The translations under genes and the position numbers were made by a program. Below, piece after piece: positions 9,011 to 16,639 of a stretch of DNA of 64,000 nucleotides (within the stretch, counting starts at the first letter, position 1; each line of letters begins with the position of its first letter). The stretch comes from Pseudomonadales bacterium (GTDB taxonomy: Bacteria > Pseudomonadota > Gammaproteobacteria > Pseudomonadales > UBA5518). The notes beneath the pieces were generated by a model. It was not told the origin of the DNA. It searched no databases and worked only from the letters and a program-made list of their open reading frames with translations. The stretch is taken from NCBI GenBank assembly GCA_022072145.1, contig JAJVIG010000030.1, positions 19,623-83,622 on the forward strand. The letters run 5' to 3'.

Positions 9011-10554
9011 GTAACTGCTCGCCCCCTCATGGCTGACGAACCCACCGCATGATCCGAGGTCGACTCGAAAATCCCGCGATCTGTGCTATACGGACTTGGC
9101 ATGGCGTATGTCAACAAGACGTCCCTGCGCGACGAGTTCAGTCACCTCAAAGGGGAGTTCGCGACCCTTGCGGCGGCGGGGAAAGTCACCCCCGAAAGTC
9201 GGGTCCTGTTCAATGCGCTGCTGATGCTGCTCGAAGTCATGATGGCCGTCTTCCTCGAGAAGACGACGCCGAAGACCAGCAGGAACTCCAGCAAGCCGTC
9301 CTCCCAGATGGAGGCGCCCGATACGAGTGCTGTGCAGGGCACGCACGCGCGTGGTCTTGCGGCCGAGGCCCGAGGATTCACGAACACGCGCACGATCGAG
9401 ACCGTCGAGGTCGCTGCGGTCGAGACCTGCGGGAACTGCGGCGAGGATCTGCGCAAGATCCGCGGCACCTCCCGCGAGCGGCGTACGCGGATCGATCTGG
9501 TATTCGAGAAGGTCGTCACCCATATCGATGCCGAGATCAAGACCTGCCCGCACTGCGCCGCGACAACGAAGGGCGACTTTCCCGCCGATCTTGCGGGGCC
9601 GGTGCAGTACGGTATCGGCATCAAGGCTTATGTGCTGAACCTGCTGGTCAGCCAGATGGTCTCGCTCAGCCGGGTCCAAAAGCTCCTCGAGACACTGATT
9701 GGCGAGGTGCTGGCCGAGGCGACGCTGCTGAAGTACGTGTGGTCGTTGCACGAGGCACTGGCGCGCTGGGAGCGCATGAGCATCGAGCAGCTGTTGGGCT
9801 CCCCCGCGCTGCACGTCGACGAGACCTCGGTACGGGTCGATCGGCACAACCACTGGGTGCACGTGTACGCCTCGGGCATGATCACGCTGAAGTTCGTGCA
9901 CCCGAAGCGGGGCACGGAGGCGATCGAGGCGATCGGCATCATCCCGCGCTACGGGGGCGTGACCATCCACGACTGCTGGGCCTCCTATCTCAGCTACGGG
10001 CACTGTGGCCACGGGCTGTGCGGGGCGCATCTGTTGCGGGAGTTGACCTTCATCCACGACGCGAACGGCTACCCGTGGGCGGCGAACATGAAGCGGTTGC
10101 TGCGCGAGACGTGCGCCGAGGTCTCCAGGCGCGAGAGTCGGATGCTGACGCAGGAGGAGTACGCCAACCTGCAGAAGCGCTACCGCAACATCCTGACCCG
10201 CGGAGCCAGGGAACTCCCGCCGATCCCCCTGCGCGCGAGCGGCAAGCGAGGCCGGGTCGCGAAATCGGATGCCCACAACCTGTGGGAGCGGCTGCGCGAA
10301 CACGAGACCGCCGTACTGCTGTTCGCGCGCCGTGCCGAGGTCGCGTTCACGAACAACCGCGCGGAGCGAGATCTGCGCATGGGCAAGGTGAAGCAAAAAG
10401 TCTCCGGTTGCTTCAGGCAGCAGCGCTACGCCGAAGCGTACTGCCGGATATCGAGCTATCTGCAGACGATGGCCTACCAAGGCGTCAATCCACTCGTCGC
10501 GATCCAATTGGCCCTCTCCGGCGAGTTGTACGCCCGAAAGGGGTGAGTAGTTAC
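9011..10554 (+). mobile_element. IS66-family element (single-ORF, ISBst12-like), copy 1
   Basis: 1544 bp. Ends are imperfect inverted repeats: GTAACTGCTCGCCCC at the left and, read inward from the right, GTAACTACTCACCCC. It is flanked by the 8-bp direct repeat GAATGGCG (9003-9010 and 10555-10562). GTAA ends and 8-bp duplications are characteristic of IS66. Only the transposase gene is present; the accessory tnpA and tnpB genes of classic IS66 are absent, as in the ISBst12 subgroup. A near-identical copy in opposite orientation lies at 33455-34998. Confidence 0.93.
9101..10546 (+). CDS. IS66-family transposase (TnpC type), copy 1
   Basis: 481 residues from ATG 9101 ([13 protein letters not shown]); an in-frame GTG at 9083 is an alternative. 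Catalytic DDE residues can be placed: D240 in [11 protein letters not shown]291 in TIHDCWASY and E422 in [16 protein letters not shown], the typical IS66 C-terminal signature. A CGNCG/CPHC pair in the N-terminal half resembles the IS66 zinc-binding region. It differs from the second copy at three or more residues (IPLRASG against IPERASG, AERD against AERN, SSYLQ against SSHLQ). Appears intact and potentially active. Confidence 0.93.
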   Translation: MAYVNKTSLRDEFSHLKGEFATLAAAGKVTPESRVLFNALLMLLEVMMAVFLEKTTPKTSRNSSKPSSQMEAPDTSAVQGTHARGLAAEARGFTNTRTIETVEVAAVETCGNCGEDLRKIRGTSRERRTRIDLVFEKVVTHIDAEIKTCPHCAATTKGDFPADLAGPVQYGIGIKAYVLNLLVSQMVSLSRVQKLLETLIGEVLAEATLLKYVWSLHEALARWERMSIEQLLGSPALHVDETSVRVDRHNHWVHVYASGMITLKFVHPKRGTEAIEAIGIIPRYGGVTIHDCWASYLSYGHCGHGLCGAHLLRELTFIHDANGYPWAANMKRLLRETCAEVSRRESRMLTQEEYANLQKRYRNILTRGARELPPIPLRASGKRGRVAKSDAHNLWERLREHETAVLLFARRAEVAFTNNRAERDLRMGKVKQKVSGCFRQQRYAEAYCRISSYLQTMAYQGVNPLVAIQLALSGELYARKG

Positions 10555-10998
10555 GAATGGCGTTTTACACTCGCTTCGCTTTCCAATGCGGAATCGGAAG
10601 TCGTAAACGTCATCAGTGGCCAGGGGAAGAACATCAGCGGCCTTTACTTCAGTCTCTTTTCGGCGGACGCGAATTATGTGATCCAGTCAGCCGTAGCCGG
10701 ATGCACATCGGTGCTCGCCTGCTCGGCAGCCGGACTGGCCGCAGGGCAGTACGTCCTTCACGTCGGCGGATCTGGCACTGGTAACGGTGGCGGCACTTAC
10801 GACGGCACCTTGACGATCACTGCCGTCCCCCTCCCGCCCGCCGCCATCCTCTTCGGAAGCGTGCTGTTCGGGCTTGCGGTCGTGGGGCGGCGCCGGCTCG
10901 CGGGTGGCGCGCAGGCGGTGTGAGCGGCGGCGCGCGGTCACGCGTTGCCAGCACGAGGAAGACGTCGGGATAGTGTCATACGCGCAGTGCGCATCGGA

Positions 10999-11030
10999 TG
11001 CACGGCCGCGGCCCGCAAGGACCGCGGCCG
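10999..11030 (+). other. Strong hairpin between the CTERM cluster and the EPS operon
   Basis: An 11-bp perfect stem CACGGCCGCGG / CCGCGGCCGTG with a 10-base loop, followed by TTGCATT rather than a T tract. It sits in the gap between the third CTERM gene and the EPS operon. It may terminate or protect transcripts, but the missing U tract makes an intrinsic terminator uncertain. Confidence 0.4.
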
Positions 11031-11109
11031 TGTTGCATTGGGCAGGCTTCACGACTATATGAATGCGGATATTTTCGCGTCCATCGCGAACACGTCAGGG
11101 AACCGAACG

Positions 11110-11655
11110 ATGCATCGATTGCTCCTCATCGCACTGCTCGCACTTTGCCCCATTTGGGCCGCCGCCGACGAACCCTACCGCATCAATCCCGGCGATGTAC
11201 TGCAGGTGTTCGTGTGGAACGAGGAAGGCCTTTCGCGCGAGGTGCTGGTGCAACCCGACGGTGACCTGCGCTTCCCCATGGTGGGGCGCGTGAAAGCCGG
11301 CGGCAGCAGCGCCGAGGACGTGGAGCAGCGCATCGTCGAGGGGCTTGGGAAATATCTCAAGGACCAGCCCGTGGTGACGGTGTCGCTGCTGAAGATCGAG
11401 GGCAACAAGATCTACGTGCTCGGCAACGTGCAGCGCCCGGGCGAGTACATCGTGAACCGTCGCATCGACGTGATGCAGGCGCTCGCGCTGGCCGGCGGAC
11501 TCAACAGCTTCGCGGCCGAGAACAGCATCGTGGTGTTGCGCCGCGAGGATGACGCACAGCAATCCATCGCGTTCCGTTACGCCGCGGTGAAGCAGGGCCA
11601 GAGCCTCGACAGCAACATCGTGCTGCGTGGCGGTGACACCGTGGTGGTGCCGTGA
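11110..11655 (+). CDS. Polysaccharide export protein (Wza/EpsE-like, PEP-CTERM-associated type)
   Basis: 181 residues. Signal peptide MHRLLLIALLALCPIWAAA then DEPYRINPGDVLQVFVW, the start of the Poly_export domain, followed by a SLBB-like beta-grasp segment (NKIYVLGNVQRPGEY). It is much shorter than full Wza (about 380 residues), like the short export proteins of PEP-CTERM EPS loci. There is no convincing lipobox (LALC lacks the usual small residue), so it is probably periplasmic or membrane-associated without acylation. ATG 11110 is chosen because it starts the signal peptide; an in-frame ATG at 11059 is less likely. The next gene overlaps its stop by one base: first gene of the EPS operon. 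Confidence 0.88.
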   Translation: MHRLLLIALLALCPIWAAADEPYRINPGDVLQVFVWNEEGLSREVLVQPDGDLRFPMVGRVKAGGSSAEDVEQRIVEGLGKYLKDQPVVTVSLLKIEGNKIYVLGNVQRPGEYIVNRRIDVMQALALAGGLNSFAAENSIVVLRREDDAQQSIAFRYAAVKQGQSLDSNIVLRGGDTVVVP

Positions 11656-12818
11656 TGCCGCGCGACGCACGCCTGCTGATCATCGCCACCGCATTCGCCG
11701 TGCCGCTGCACGCGGCGGAATACACCGCCGCCGGGCGCATTGGCACCAGCGGCGAATACGATGACAACGTCCGCCTGGTCGAATCGGGCGGGACCTCGAT
11801 CGCCGGCGCCTCGGTGGCGCCCGCGCTGCGCCTGGGCTACCGCACGCCGGACGTCACGGCCTCGCTGGACACGCAGCTGAACTTCGCGCGCTTCGACGAG
11901 AGCGACTACGACAGCAACGACCAGCGTATGGTGTTCGACGTGGCGAAGAAGACCCCGCGCAACGAGCTCGCGCTGCAGGCGGGCGGCGTGCGCGATTCCA
12001 CGCGCACCAGCGAACTCGAAGACACCGGCCGCGTGAGCAACCGCGCGGTGCGCCGCGAGGACTACTGGATCGCGCCGTCGTGGCTCACCTACCTCGGCGA
12101 GCGCAACGCGCTGCGCTTCGGCGCCTCGTTCCACGACGTGTTCTTCGACAGCGCGTCGTACACGGACTACACCACCGCCGCCGCCGACGCCACGTGGCTG
12201 CACATCCTCTCGCCGCGCACCACGCTGAAGTTGCAGGGTTACCTCAACCGCTTCGAGGCCAACGACGCGCTCGACACCCGGTCCGACACCGCCGGCGTGC
12301 TGGCCGGCGCGGATTTTGCCCTCACGCAGAACCTGAAGCTCTCCGCGCTCGCGGGCCTCGCCAACGTCGAGACGCGCTACGACCTGCCACCCGGCGCGCC
12401 GTTCGCCGACCGCAGCGACGAGAACGTCACCGTCGTCGACGCGAAGCTCGACTACACGCAGCCGCGCTGGTCGCTGTCGTTCAACGTCGCGAGCCAGACC
12501 TATCCCTCCGGTGACGGCCTGGTCCAGCAGCGCCACTTCGCCCGCGCCTCGTGGAGTTACCGCATCAGCGAGCTCGCGACACTGCGCATCGGCGCGCTGT
12601 ACGGCAAGAACGAATCCGTCGAGAGCCGCTTTGCGATCGACCGCGACTACGCCGACGCCGACGTCGGCATCGACTGGCGCATCACGCAGAGCCTGTTCCT
12701 GAACGCGCGCTACCGTTACCGCTTCCAGGACTACGACTACAGCGCCGGCGAGGCCGACGGCAACGCCGTCCTCCTCGGCCTGCGCTACGAACCCGCCCCG
12801 AAGCGCTGGTCACGGTGA
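11655..12818 (+). CDS. Outer-membrane beta-barrel protein of the EPS operon
   Basis: 387 residues. Signal peptide (MPRDARLLIIATAFAVPLHA-AEY) followed by many alternating amphipathic strands, e.g. NALRFGASFHDVFFD, LFLNARYRYRFQDYDY, and a last strand VLLGLRYEP close to the C-terminus, as expected for an outer-membrane barrel. Its start ATG overlaps the stop of the export gene and its own stop overlaps a possible GTG start of the chain-length gene. Related proteins occupy the same slot in PEP-CTERM EPS loci; a role as outer-membrane conduit or anchor for the polymer is inferred from position. Confidence 0.8.
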   Translation: MPRDARLLIIATAFAVPLHAAEYTAAGRIGTSGEYDDNVRLVESGGTSIAGASVAPALRLGYRTPDVTASLDTQLNFARFDESDYDSNDQRMVFDVAKKTPRNELALQAGGVRDSTRTSELEDTGRVSNRAVRREDYWIAPSWLTYLGERNALRFGASFHDVFFDSASYTDYTTAAADATWLHILSPRTTLKLQGYLNRFEANDALDTRSDTAGVLAGADFALTQNLKLSALAGLANVETRYDLPPGAPFADRSDENVTVVDAKLDYTQPRWSLSFNVASQTYPSGDGLVQQRHFARASWSYRISELATLRIGALYGKNESVESRFAIDRDYADADVGIDWRITQSLFLNARYRYRFQDYDYSAGEADGNAVLLGLRYEPAPKRWSR

Positions 12819-12823
12819 ACGCA

Positions 12824-14602
12824 ATGGACATGCGCGCGACGGGCGAGTTCGAGCCCCTCGAAAACGAACTCTCGATCGGTGACTACCTCGCGGTGCTCAA
12901 GCGCCGGCGCTGGCACATCCTGCTGCCAGCGGCGGTGGTGGCGCTGCTGGCCATGCTGCTCGCGCTAGGACTGCCGGCCACGTACCGCTCCACCGCCACC
13001 ATCCTGATCGAGGAACAGGAAATCCCGCAGGACCTGGTGCGCTCCACCATCTCCAGCTACGCGGCCGAGCAGGTGCAGGTGATCACGCAGCGCGTGATGA
13101 CGGTGGAGAACATCCTGCAGATCGTCGACAAGTTCGACCTCTACGGCCAGAAGAGCGCGGAGTCGAAACTCCCGCGCACCACCATCGCGGAGAAGTTCCG
13201 CGCGAAGGTGAAGCTGGACCTGGTCAGCGCCGACGTGGTGGACCCGCGCAGCGGCCGCGCGATGGAAGCCACCATCGCGTTCACGCTCGCCTACGACGAC
13301 GCGAACGGCGCCACCGCGCAGAAGGTCACCAACGAGCTGGTTACGCTGTACCTGAACGAGAACCTGCGCTCGCGCACCGTGAAGGCGGCCGGCGCCTCGG
13401 AGTTCCTCGCGGCCGAGGCCGAGGCGCTGAACGTCGAACTGAAGGCGCTGGAAGCGAAGCTCGCCACATTCAAGGAGGAGAACAAGGGCGCGCTGCCGGA
13501 GTTCTACCAGTTCAACCTGTCGGTGGTGGAGCGCACCGAGCGCGAGATCTCGGACATCGCCATCCGTATCCAGGAGCTCGAGAAGCGCAAGATCCAGCTC
13601 TCCGCGGAAATGGCGCAGCTGAGCCCCTCGGCGCCCGTCGTGCTGCCCACCGGCGAGGCCGTGCTCTCGGACGTGGACCGCCTGAAGGCGTTGCAGTCCG
13701 AGTACCGCAAGAAGTCCGCCGTCTATCACGACTCGCACCCCGACGTGCGCCGGCTGAAGCGCGAGATCGAATCGCTGCAGGCCACGCTGGGCGTGGGCGA
13801 TGACCCCGAGCTGCTGCGCGAACAACTCGCCACCGCGCGTGACCGGCTCGCATCGCTGCGCGAACGCTACACCGCCGATCACCCGCAGGTGACCGCCGCC
13901 GAGCGCGAGGTGGCAGCGCTGGAGCAGTCACTGAAAGGCGCGGGCCGCGGCAGCGGGGGCGAGCGTCCGCAGGCCGACAATCCCGCCTACGTGTTGCTGC
14001 AGACGCAGATCTCCGCGGCCGATGCCGAGCTGCGCAGCCTGGCCGCGCAGCGCGCCGTGGCGCGCACCAAGCTGGCCGACTACGAGGCGCTGCTGCAGAA
14101 GGCCCCGGCCGTGGAAGCGGACTACCAGGCGCTGCAACGCGAATACGCCACCGCGAACGCGAAGTACCAGGAGCTGCGCGCCAAGCAGCGCGAGGCGGAC
14201 GTCTCCAAGAACCTGGAGCAGGAGCGCAAGGGCCAGCGCTTCACGCTGATCGAACCGCCGGACCTGCCGCTCGAGCCGGTGAGCCCGAACCGCCTGGCGC
14301 TGATCGTGATCGGTTTCGTGCTGGCCGGCGCCGCCGGCCTGGGCAGCGCGGTGCTCGCCGAAGGCATGGACAAGAGCATTCGTGGCGGCAAGGCGCTGGC
14401 GCGCGTCACCGGCGCACCCCCGCTGGTCGTGATTCCGTACCTGGACAACGGCGCGGACGTGCAGCGCCGTCACACGCTGCGCCGCCGCCTGCTCGTGGCC
14501 GCCGCGATCACCGCCGTCGTGCTGGTGGTGTACGTGCACTTCTTCTTCAAGCCACTGGACGTGCTCTGGTTCATGGTCCTGGGCAGGATGGGAGCAGGCT
14601 GA
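12824..14602 (+). CDS. Polysaccharide chain-length determinant (Wzz/GumC-type, GNVR)
   Basis: 592 residues. N-terminal Wzz domain after a cytoplasmic IGDYLAVLKRRRWHI segment, first membrane helix about residues 28-50, a long periplasmic coiled coil (about 190-460, with LKALEAKLATFKEENKG), the conserved PPDLPLEPVSPNRLA motif before the second helix, and an extra hydrophobic segment at the very C-terminus (LLVAAAITAVVLVVYVHFFF). There is no kinase domain; the separate kinase follows and its ATG overlaps this stop, the usual two-protein arrangement. GTG 12815 would add three residues and overlap the barrel gene. It should set polymer length and couple synthesis to export. Confidence 0.9.
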   Translation: MDMRATGEFEPLENELSIGDYLAVLKRRRWHILLPAAVVALLAMLLALGLPATYRSTATILIEEQEIPQDLVRSTISSYAAEQVQVITQRVMTVENILQIVDKFDLYGQKSAESKLPRTTIAEKFRAKVKLDLVSADVVDPRSGRAMEATIAFTLAYDDANGATAQKVTNELVTLYLNENLRSRTVKAAGASEFLAAEAEALNVELKALEAKLATFKEENKGALPEFYQFNLSVVERTEREISDIAIRIQELEKRKIQLSAEMAQLSPSAPVVLPTGEAVLSDVDRLKALQSEYRKKSAVYHDSHPDVRRLKREIESLQATLGVGDDPELLREQLATARDRLASLRERYTADHPQVTAAEREVAALEQSLKGAGRGSGGERPQADNPAYVLLQTQISAADAELRSLAAQRAVARTKLADYEALLQKAPAVEADYQALQREYATANAKYQELRAKQREADVSKNLEQERKGQRFTLIEPPDLPLEPVSPNRLALIVIGFVLAGAAGLGSAVLAEGMDKSIRGGKALARVTGAPPLVVIPYLDNGADVQRRHTLRRRLLVAAAITAVVLVVYVHFFFKPLDVLWFMVLGRMGAG

Positions 14603-15681
14603 TGGACCGTATCCAGGAAGCGATCGCGCGCGCCCGCCAGCAGCGCACCGGCAAGATCGGCAGGCTCCCCACCCACCCCGGCGACGCCCCCGATGCCCCG
14701 GAACCCGAGGCCGTGGAACCCATTTCCCCGGCCGACGCCCGCGCACCCATTTCCCCGGCCGACGCCCGCGCACCCATTGCCCCGGCCGACGCCCGCGCAC
14801 CCATTGCCCCGGCCGACGCCCGCGGACCCATTGCCCCGGCCGATGGCCGGGCACCCGTAGGTCCGGCCTCTGGCCGGACACGTTCGGCCGAAGGCCGAAC
14901 CTACGACGGCACCACCGCAGCCCCCACCGACGCCGACACCCTCATCGACACCTTCTTCTCCGACACCGACGCCGAACCCGTCCCCCCGCCGCCGCCCACC
15001 GCGATCCGCTACACGCGCACGCGCCACGTGGACCTGGACGAATCCAGGCTGAAGGAAAACCGCGTCATCGCCGGCCTGGACTACGACGACCGCGTCGAGG
15101 CCTACCGCCAGCTGCGCACGCAGGTGCTGAAGATCCTGAAGGACAACAACTGGAACACGCTCGCCATCACCAGCCCCGGTGAGAACGCCGGCAAGAGCCT
15201 CACCGCCACCAACCTCGCCATCTCGCTCTCGCGCGAGGTGAACCACACCGTGATGCTGGTGGACCTGGACCTGCGCCAGCCGTCGTTGCACGAGATGTTC
15301 CACATCCACGTTGAGAAAGGTCTGATTGACTACCTCGGCGCCGACGCCGCGCTCGAGGACGTGCTGGTGAATCCCGGCTTCCCGCGTCTGGTGTTGCTGC
15401 CGGGGCGCGCGCTGGGCAAGTACTCGTCGGAAATCCTGTCCTCGCCGCAGATGCAGAGCCTGGTGAAGGACATCAGCGGACGCTACGCGGACCGCATCAT
15501 CGTGTTCGACCTGCCGCCGCTGCTGCGCAACGACGACGCGCTGATGTTCACCCCCACCGTCGACGCCACGCTGATGGTGGTGGAGGACGGCGTCACCACC
15601 GTGGACGACGTGCAACGCTCGCTGCAACTGCTGGAGGGCAGCAACCTGATCGGCACCATCCTCAACAAGGCGCGCGGCTAG
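14602..15681 (+). CDS. Tyrosine-protein kinase of the EPS operon (BY-kinase, CpsD-like)
   Basis: 359 residues. Walker A SPGENAGKS at 191-199, Walker A' VMLVDLDLRQP from about 217 and Walker B IIVFDLPP from about 299 identify a bacterial tyrosine kinase of the type paired with a Wzz-like activator in PEP-CTERM EPS loci. No C-terminal tyrosine cluster is visible. The region at residues 40-93 is unusual: six tandem 9-residue units (PISPADARA and variants) whose DNA includes a pair of genomic hairpin repeats (14857-14904). This gives a Pro/Ala-rich linker between the N-terminal helix (MDRIQEAIARARQQR) and the kinase domain. Cytoplasmic; should cycle phosphorylation with the preceding protein. Confidence 0.9.
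   Translation: MDRIQEAIARARQQRTGKIGRLPTHPGDAPDAPEPEAVEPISPADARAPISPADARAPIAPADARAPIAPADARGPIAPADGRAPVGPASGRTRSAEGRTYDGTTAAPTDADTLIDTFFSDTDAEPVPPPPPTAIRYTRTRHVDLDESRLKENRVIAGLDYDDRVEAYRQLRTQVLKILKDNNWNTLAITSPGENAGKSLTATNLAISLSREVNHTVMLVDLDLRQPSLHEMFHIHVEKGLIDYLGADAALEDVLVNPGFPRLVLLPGRALGKYSSEILSSPQMQSLVKDISGRYADRIIVFDLPPLLRNDDALMFTPTVDATLMVVEDGVTTVDDVQRSLQLLEGSNLIGTILNKARG
14719..14904 (+). repeat. In-frame 27-bp tandem repeats and a REP pair inside the kinase gene
   Basis: Six units of 27 bp fill 14719-14880 without a gap. Units 1-4 read CCCATTKCCCCGGCCGACGC plus CCGCGCA or CCGCGGA; unit 5 has GATGGCCGGGCA; unit 6 is the hairpin repeat itself (GTAGGT, arms CCGGCC/GGCCGG, loop TCT). A reverse hairpin element (arms TCGGCC/GGCCGA) follows to 14904. 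The gradient from unit 1 to unit 6 suggests that the tandem arose from a hairpin element. Confidence 0.85.
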
Positions 15682-15690
15682 GGTCACTGG

Positions 15691-16596
15691 ATGTACCTGG
15701 AGTATTACGGGCTGCGCGAGAAACCGTTCAGCCTGCTGCCGGACCCCGACTACCTCTTCTTCTCCAAGCGGCACAAGGCCGCCTTCGCGATGCTCGAATA
15801 CGGACTCTGGGAGCAGAGCGGCATCACCGTGGTGACCGGCGCCGTGGGCTCGGGCAAGACCACGCTGATCCGCCACCTGCTGCGGCGCATCGACTACGAC
15901 GAGTTCACCGTGGGCGTGGTCAACTCCACGCACGGCTCCTTCGACGACATGCTGCAGTGGATCGCCTCGGCGTTCGGGCTGGACTACGAGAACCGCAGCC
16001 GCGTGCGCCTGATCAACGATTTCACCAACTTCCTGATCGGCGAATACGCCGCCGGCAAGCGCGTGGCGCTGATCCTGGACGAGGCGCAGAACATCGAGGA
16101 AAAGGCGCTCGAAGACCTGCGCCTGCTGTCGAACATCAACGCGGACAAGGACCACCTGCTGCAGATCCTGCTGGTGGGGCAGCCCGAGCTGCTGGACCTG
16201 CTGCGCCGCCCCACGCTGCGCCAGTTCGCGCAGCGCGTGTGCGCCGAGTACCACCTGGAGTCCATGAGCTGCCGCGACACCATCGAGTACGTGCGCCACC
16301 GCCTGCAGGTGGCCGGCGGCAACAAGTTCCTGTTCGACACCTTCGCGATCGTGGCGATCTTCTACTACAGCGGCGGCATCCCGCGCCTGGTGAACACGCT
16401 GTGCGACCAGGCGATGGTGTACGCCTACGCCGCGCAGCTCGAGCGCATCGAGGTGGACCTGGCGCTCGAGGTGATCAAGGGCCGGCGCATCGGCGGCCTG
16501 GACCGCGTGCGCGAGAACGTCGAGGAACTGGAGAAGGCCCGCCACATGCTGAAGCAGGTGGTGGGGGTGGATATTCGGGAAGTGGTGAGTTTCTGA
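15691..16596 (+). CDS. AAA ATPase of PEP-CTERM EPS loci (ExeA-like)
   Basis: 301 residues. MYLEYYGLREKPFSLLPDPD is the typical opening of ExeA/GspA-like ATPases. Walker A GAVGSGKT at 50-57; Walker B VALILDEAQ from 125; arginine-containing GIPRLVNTLCDQAMV sensor-2 region. The family recurs beside the exosortase-linked EPS kinase (TIGR03015 type) and may organise assembly of the export complex, but its mechanism there is not established. There is no C-terminal peptidoglycan-binding domain, unlike full ExeA. It starts 9 bases after the kinase gene. Confidence 0.9.
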   Translation: MYLEYYGLREKPFSLLPDPDYLFFSKRHKAAFAMLEYGLWEQSGITVVTGAVGSGKTTLIRHLLRRIDYDEFTVGVVNSTHGSFDDMLQWIASAFGLDYENRSRVRLINDFTNFLIGEYAAGKRVALILDEAQNIEEKALEDLRLLSNINADKDHLLQILLVGQPELLDLLRRPTLRQFAQRVCAEYHLESMSCRDTIEYVRHRLQVAGGNKFLFDTFAIVAIFYYSGGIPRLVNTLCDQAMVYAYAAQLERIEVDLALEVIKGRRIGGLDRVRENVEELEKARHMLKQVVGVDIREVVSF

Positions 16597-16639
16597 GTGC
16601 GCGAACCGGAATCGCGTAGACACTGACGGACCGGTGGAT

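Larger units (their letters stand above)
8847..10923 (+). pseudogene. VPLPx-CTERM protein 3, interrupted by an IS66-type element
   Basis: The 5' part (8847-9010) follows GGAGAGCAGCA and encodes a signal peptide (MNIFLKALAGLLLVLSVPAK) and ATVYYIDSGNP. The 3' part (from 10563) ends in VPLPPAAILFGSVLFGLAVV plus GRRR. Removing the IS (9011-10554) and one copy of the 8-bp duplication GAATGGCG restores one uninterrupted 174-residue frame (codons ...FFDEWRFTLASLSN...). As it stands, translation stops at the TAA formed at the left IS end (9012-9014), leaving a 55-residue secreted stub without a sorting tail. The intact body is unrelated to the two preceding proteins. The lesion looks recent because no other defect is visible. 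Confidence 0.85.

Noticed and set aside
9049..10923. Open frames that run through an IS into the tail of the interrupted gene (also 32735-34960)
   Set aside because: They read the transposase in a wrong frame and join by chance to the CTERM or gmd 3' part; the TnpC frame and the split genes explain the DNA.
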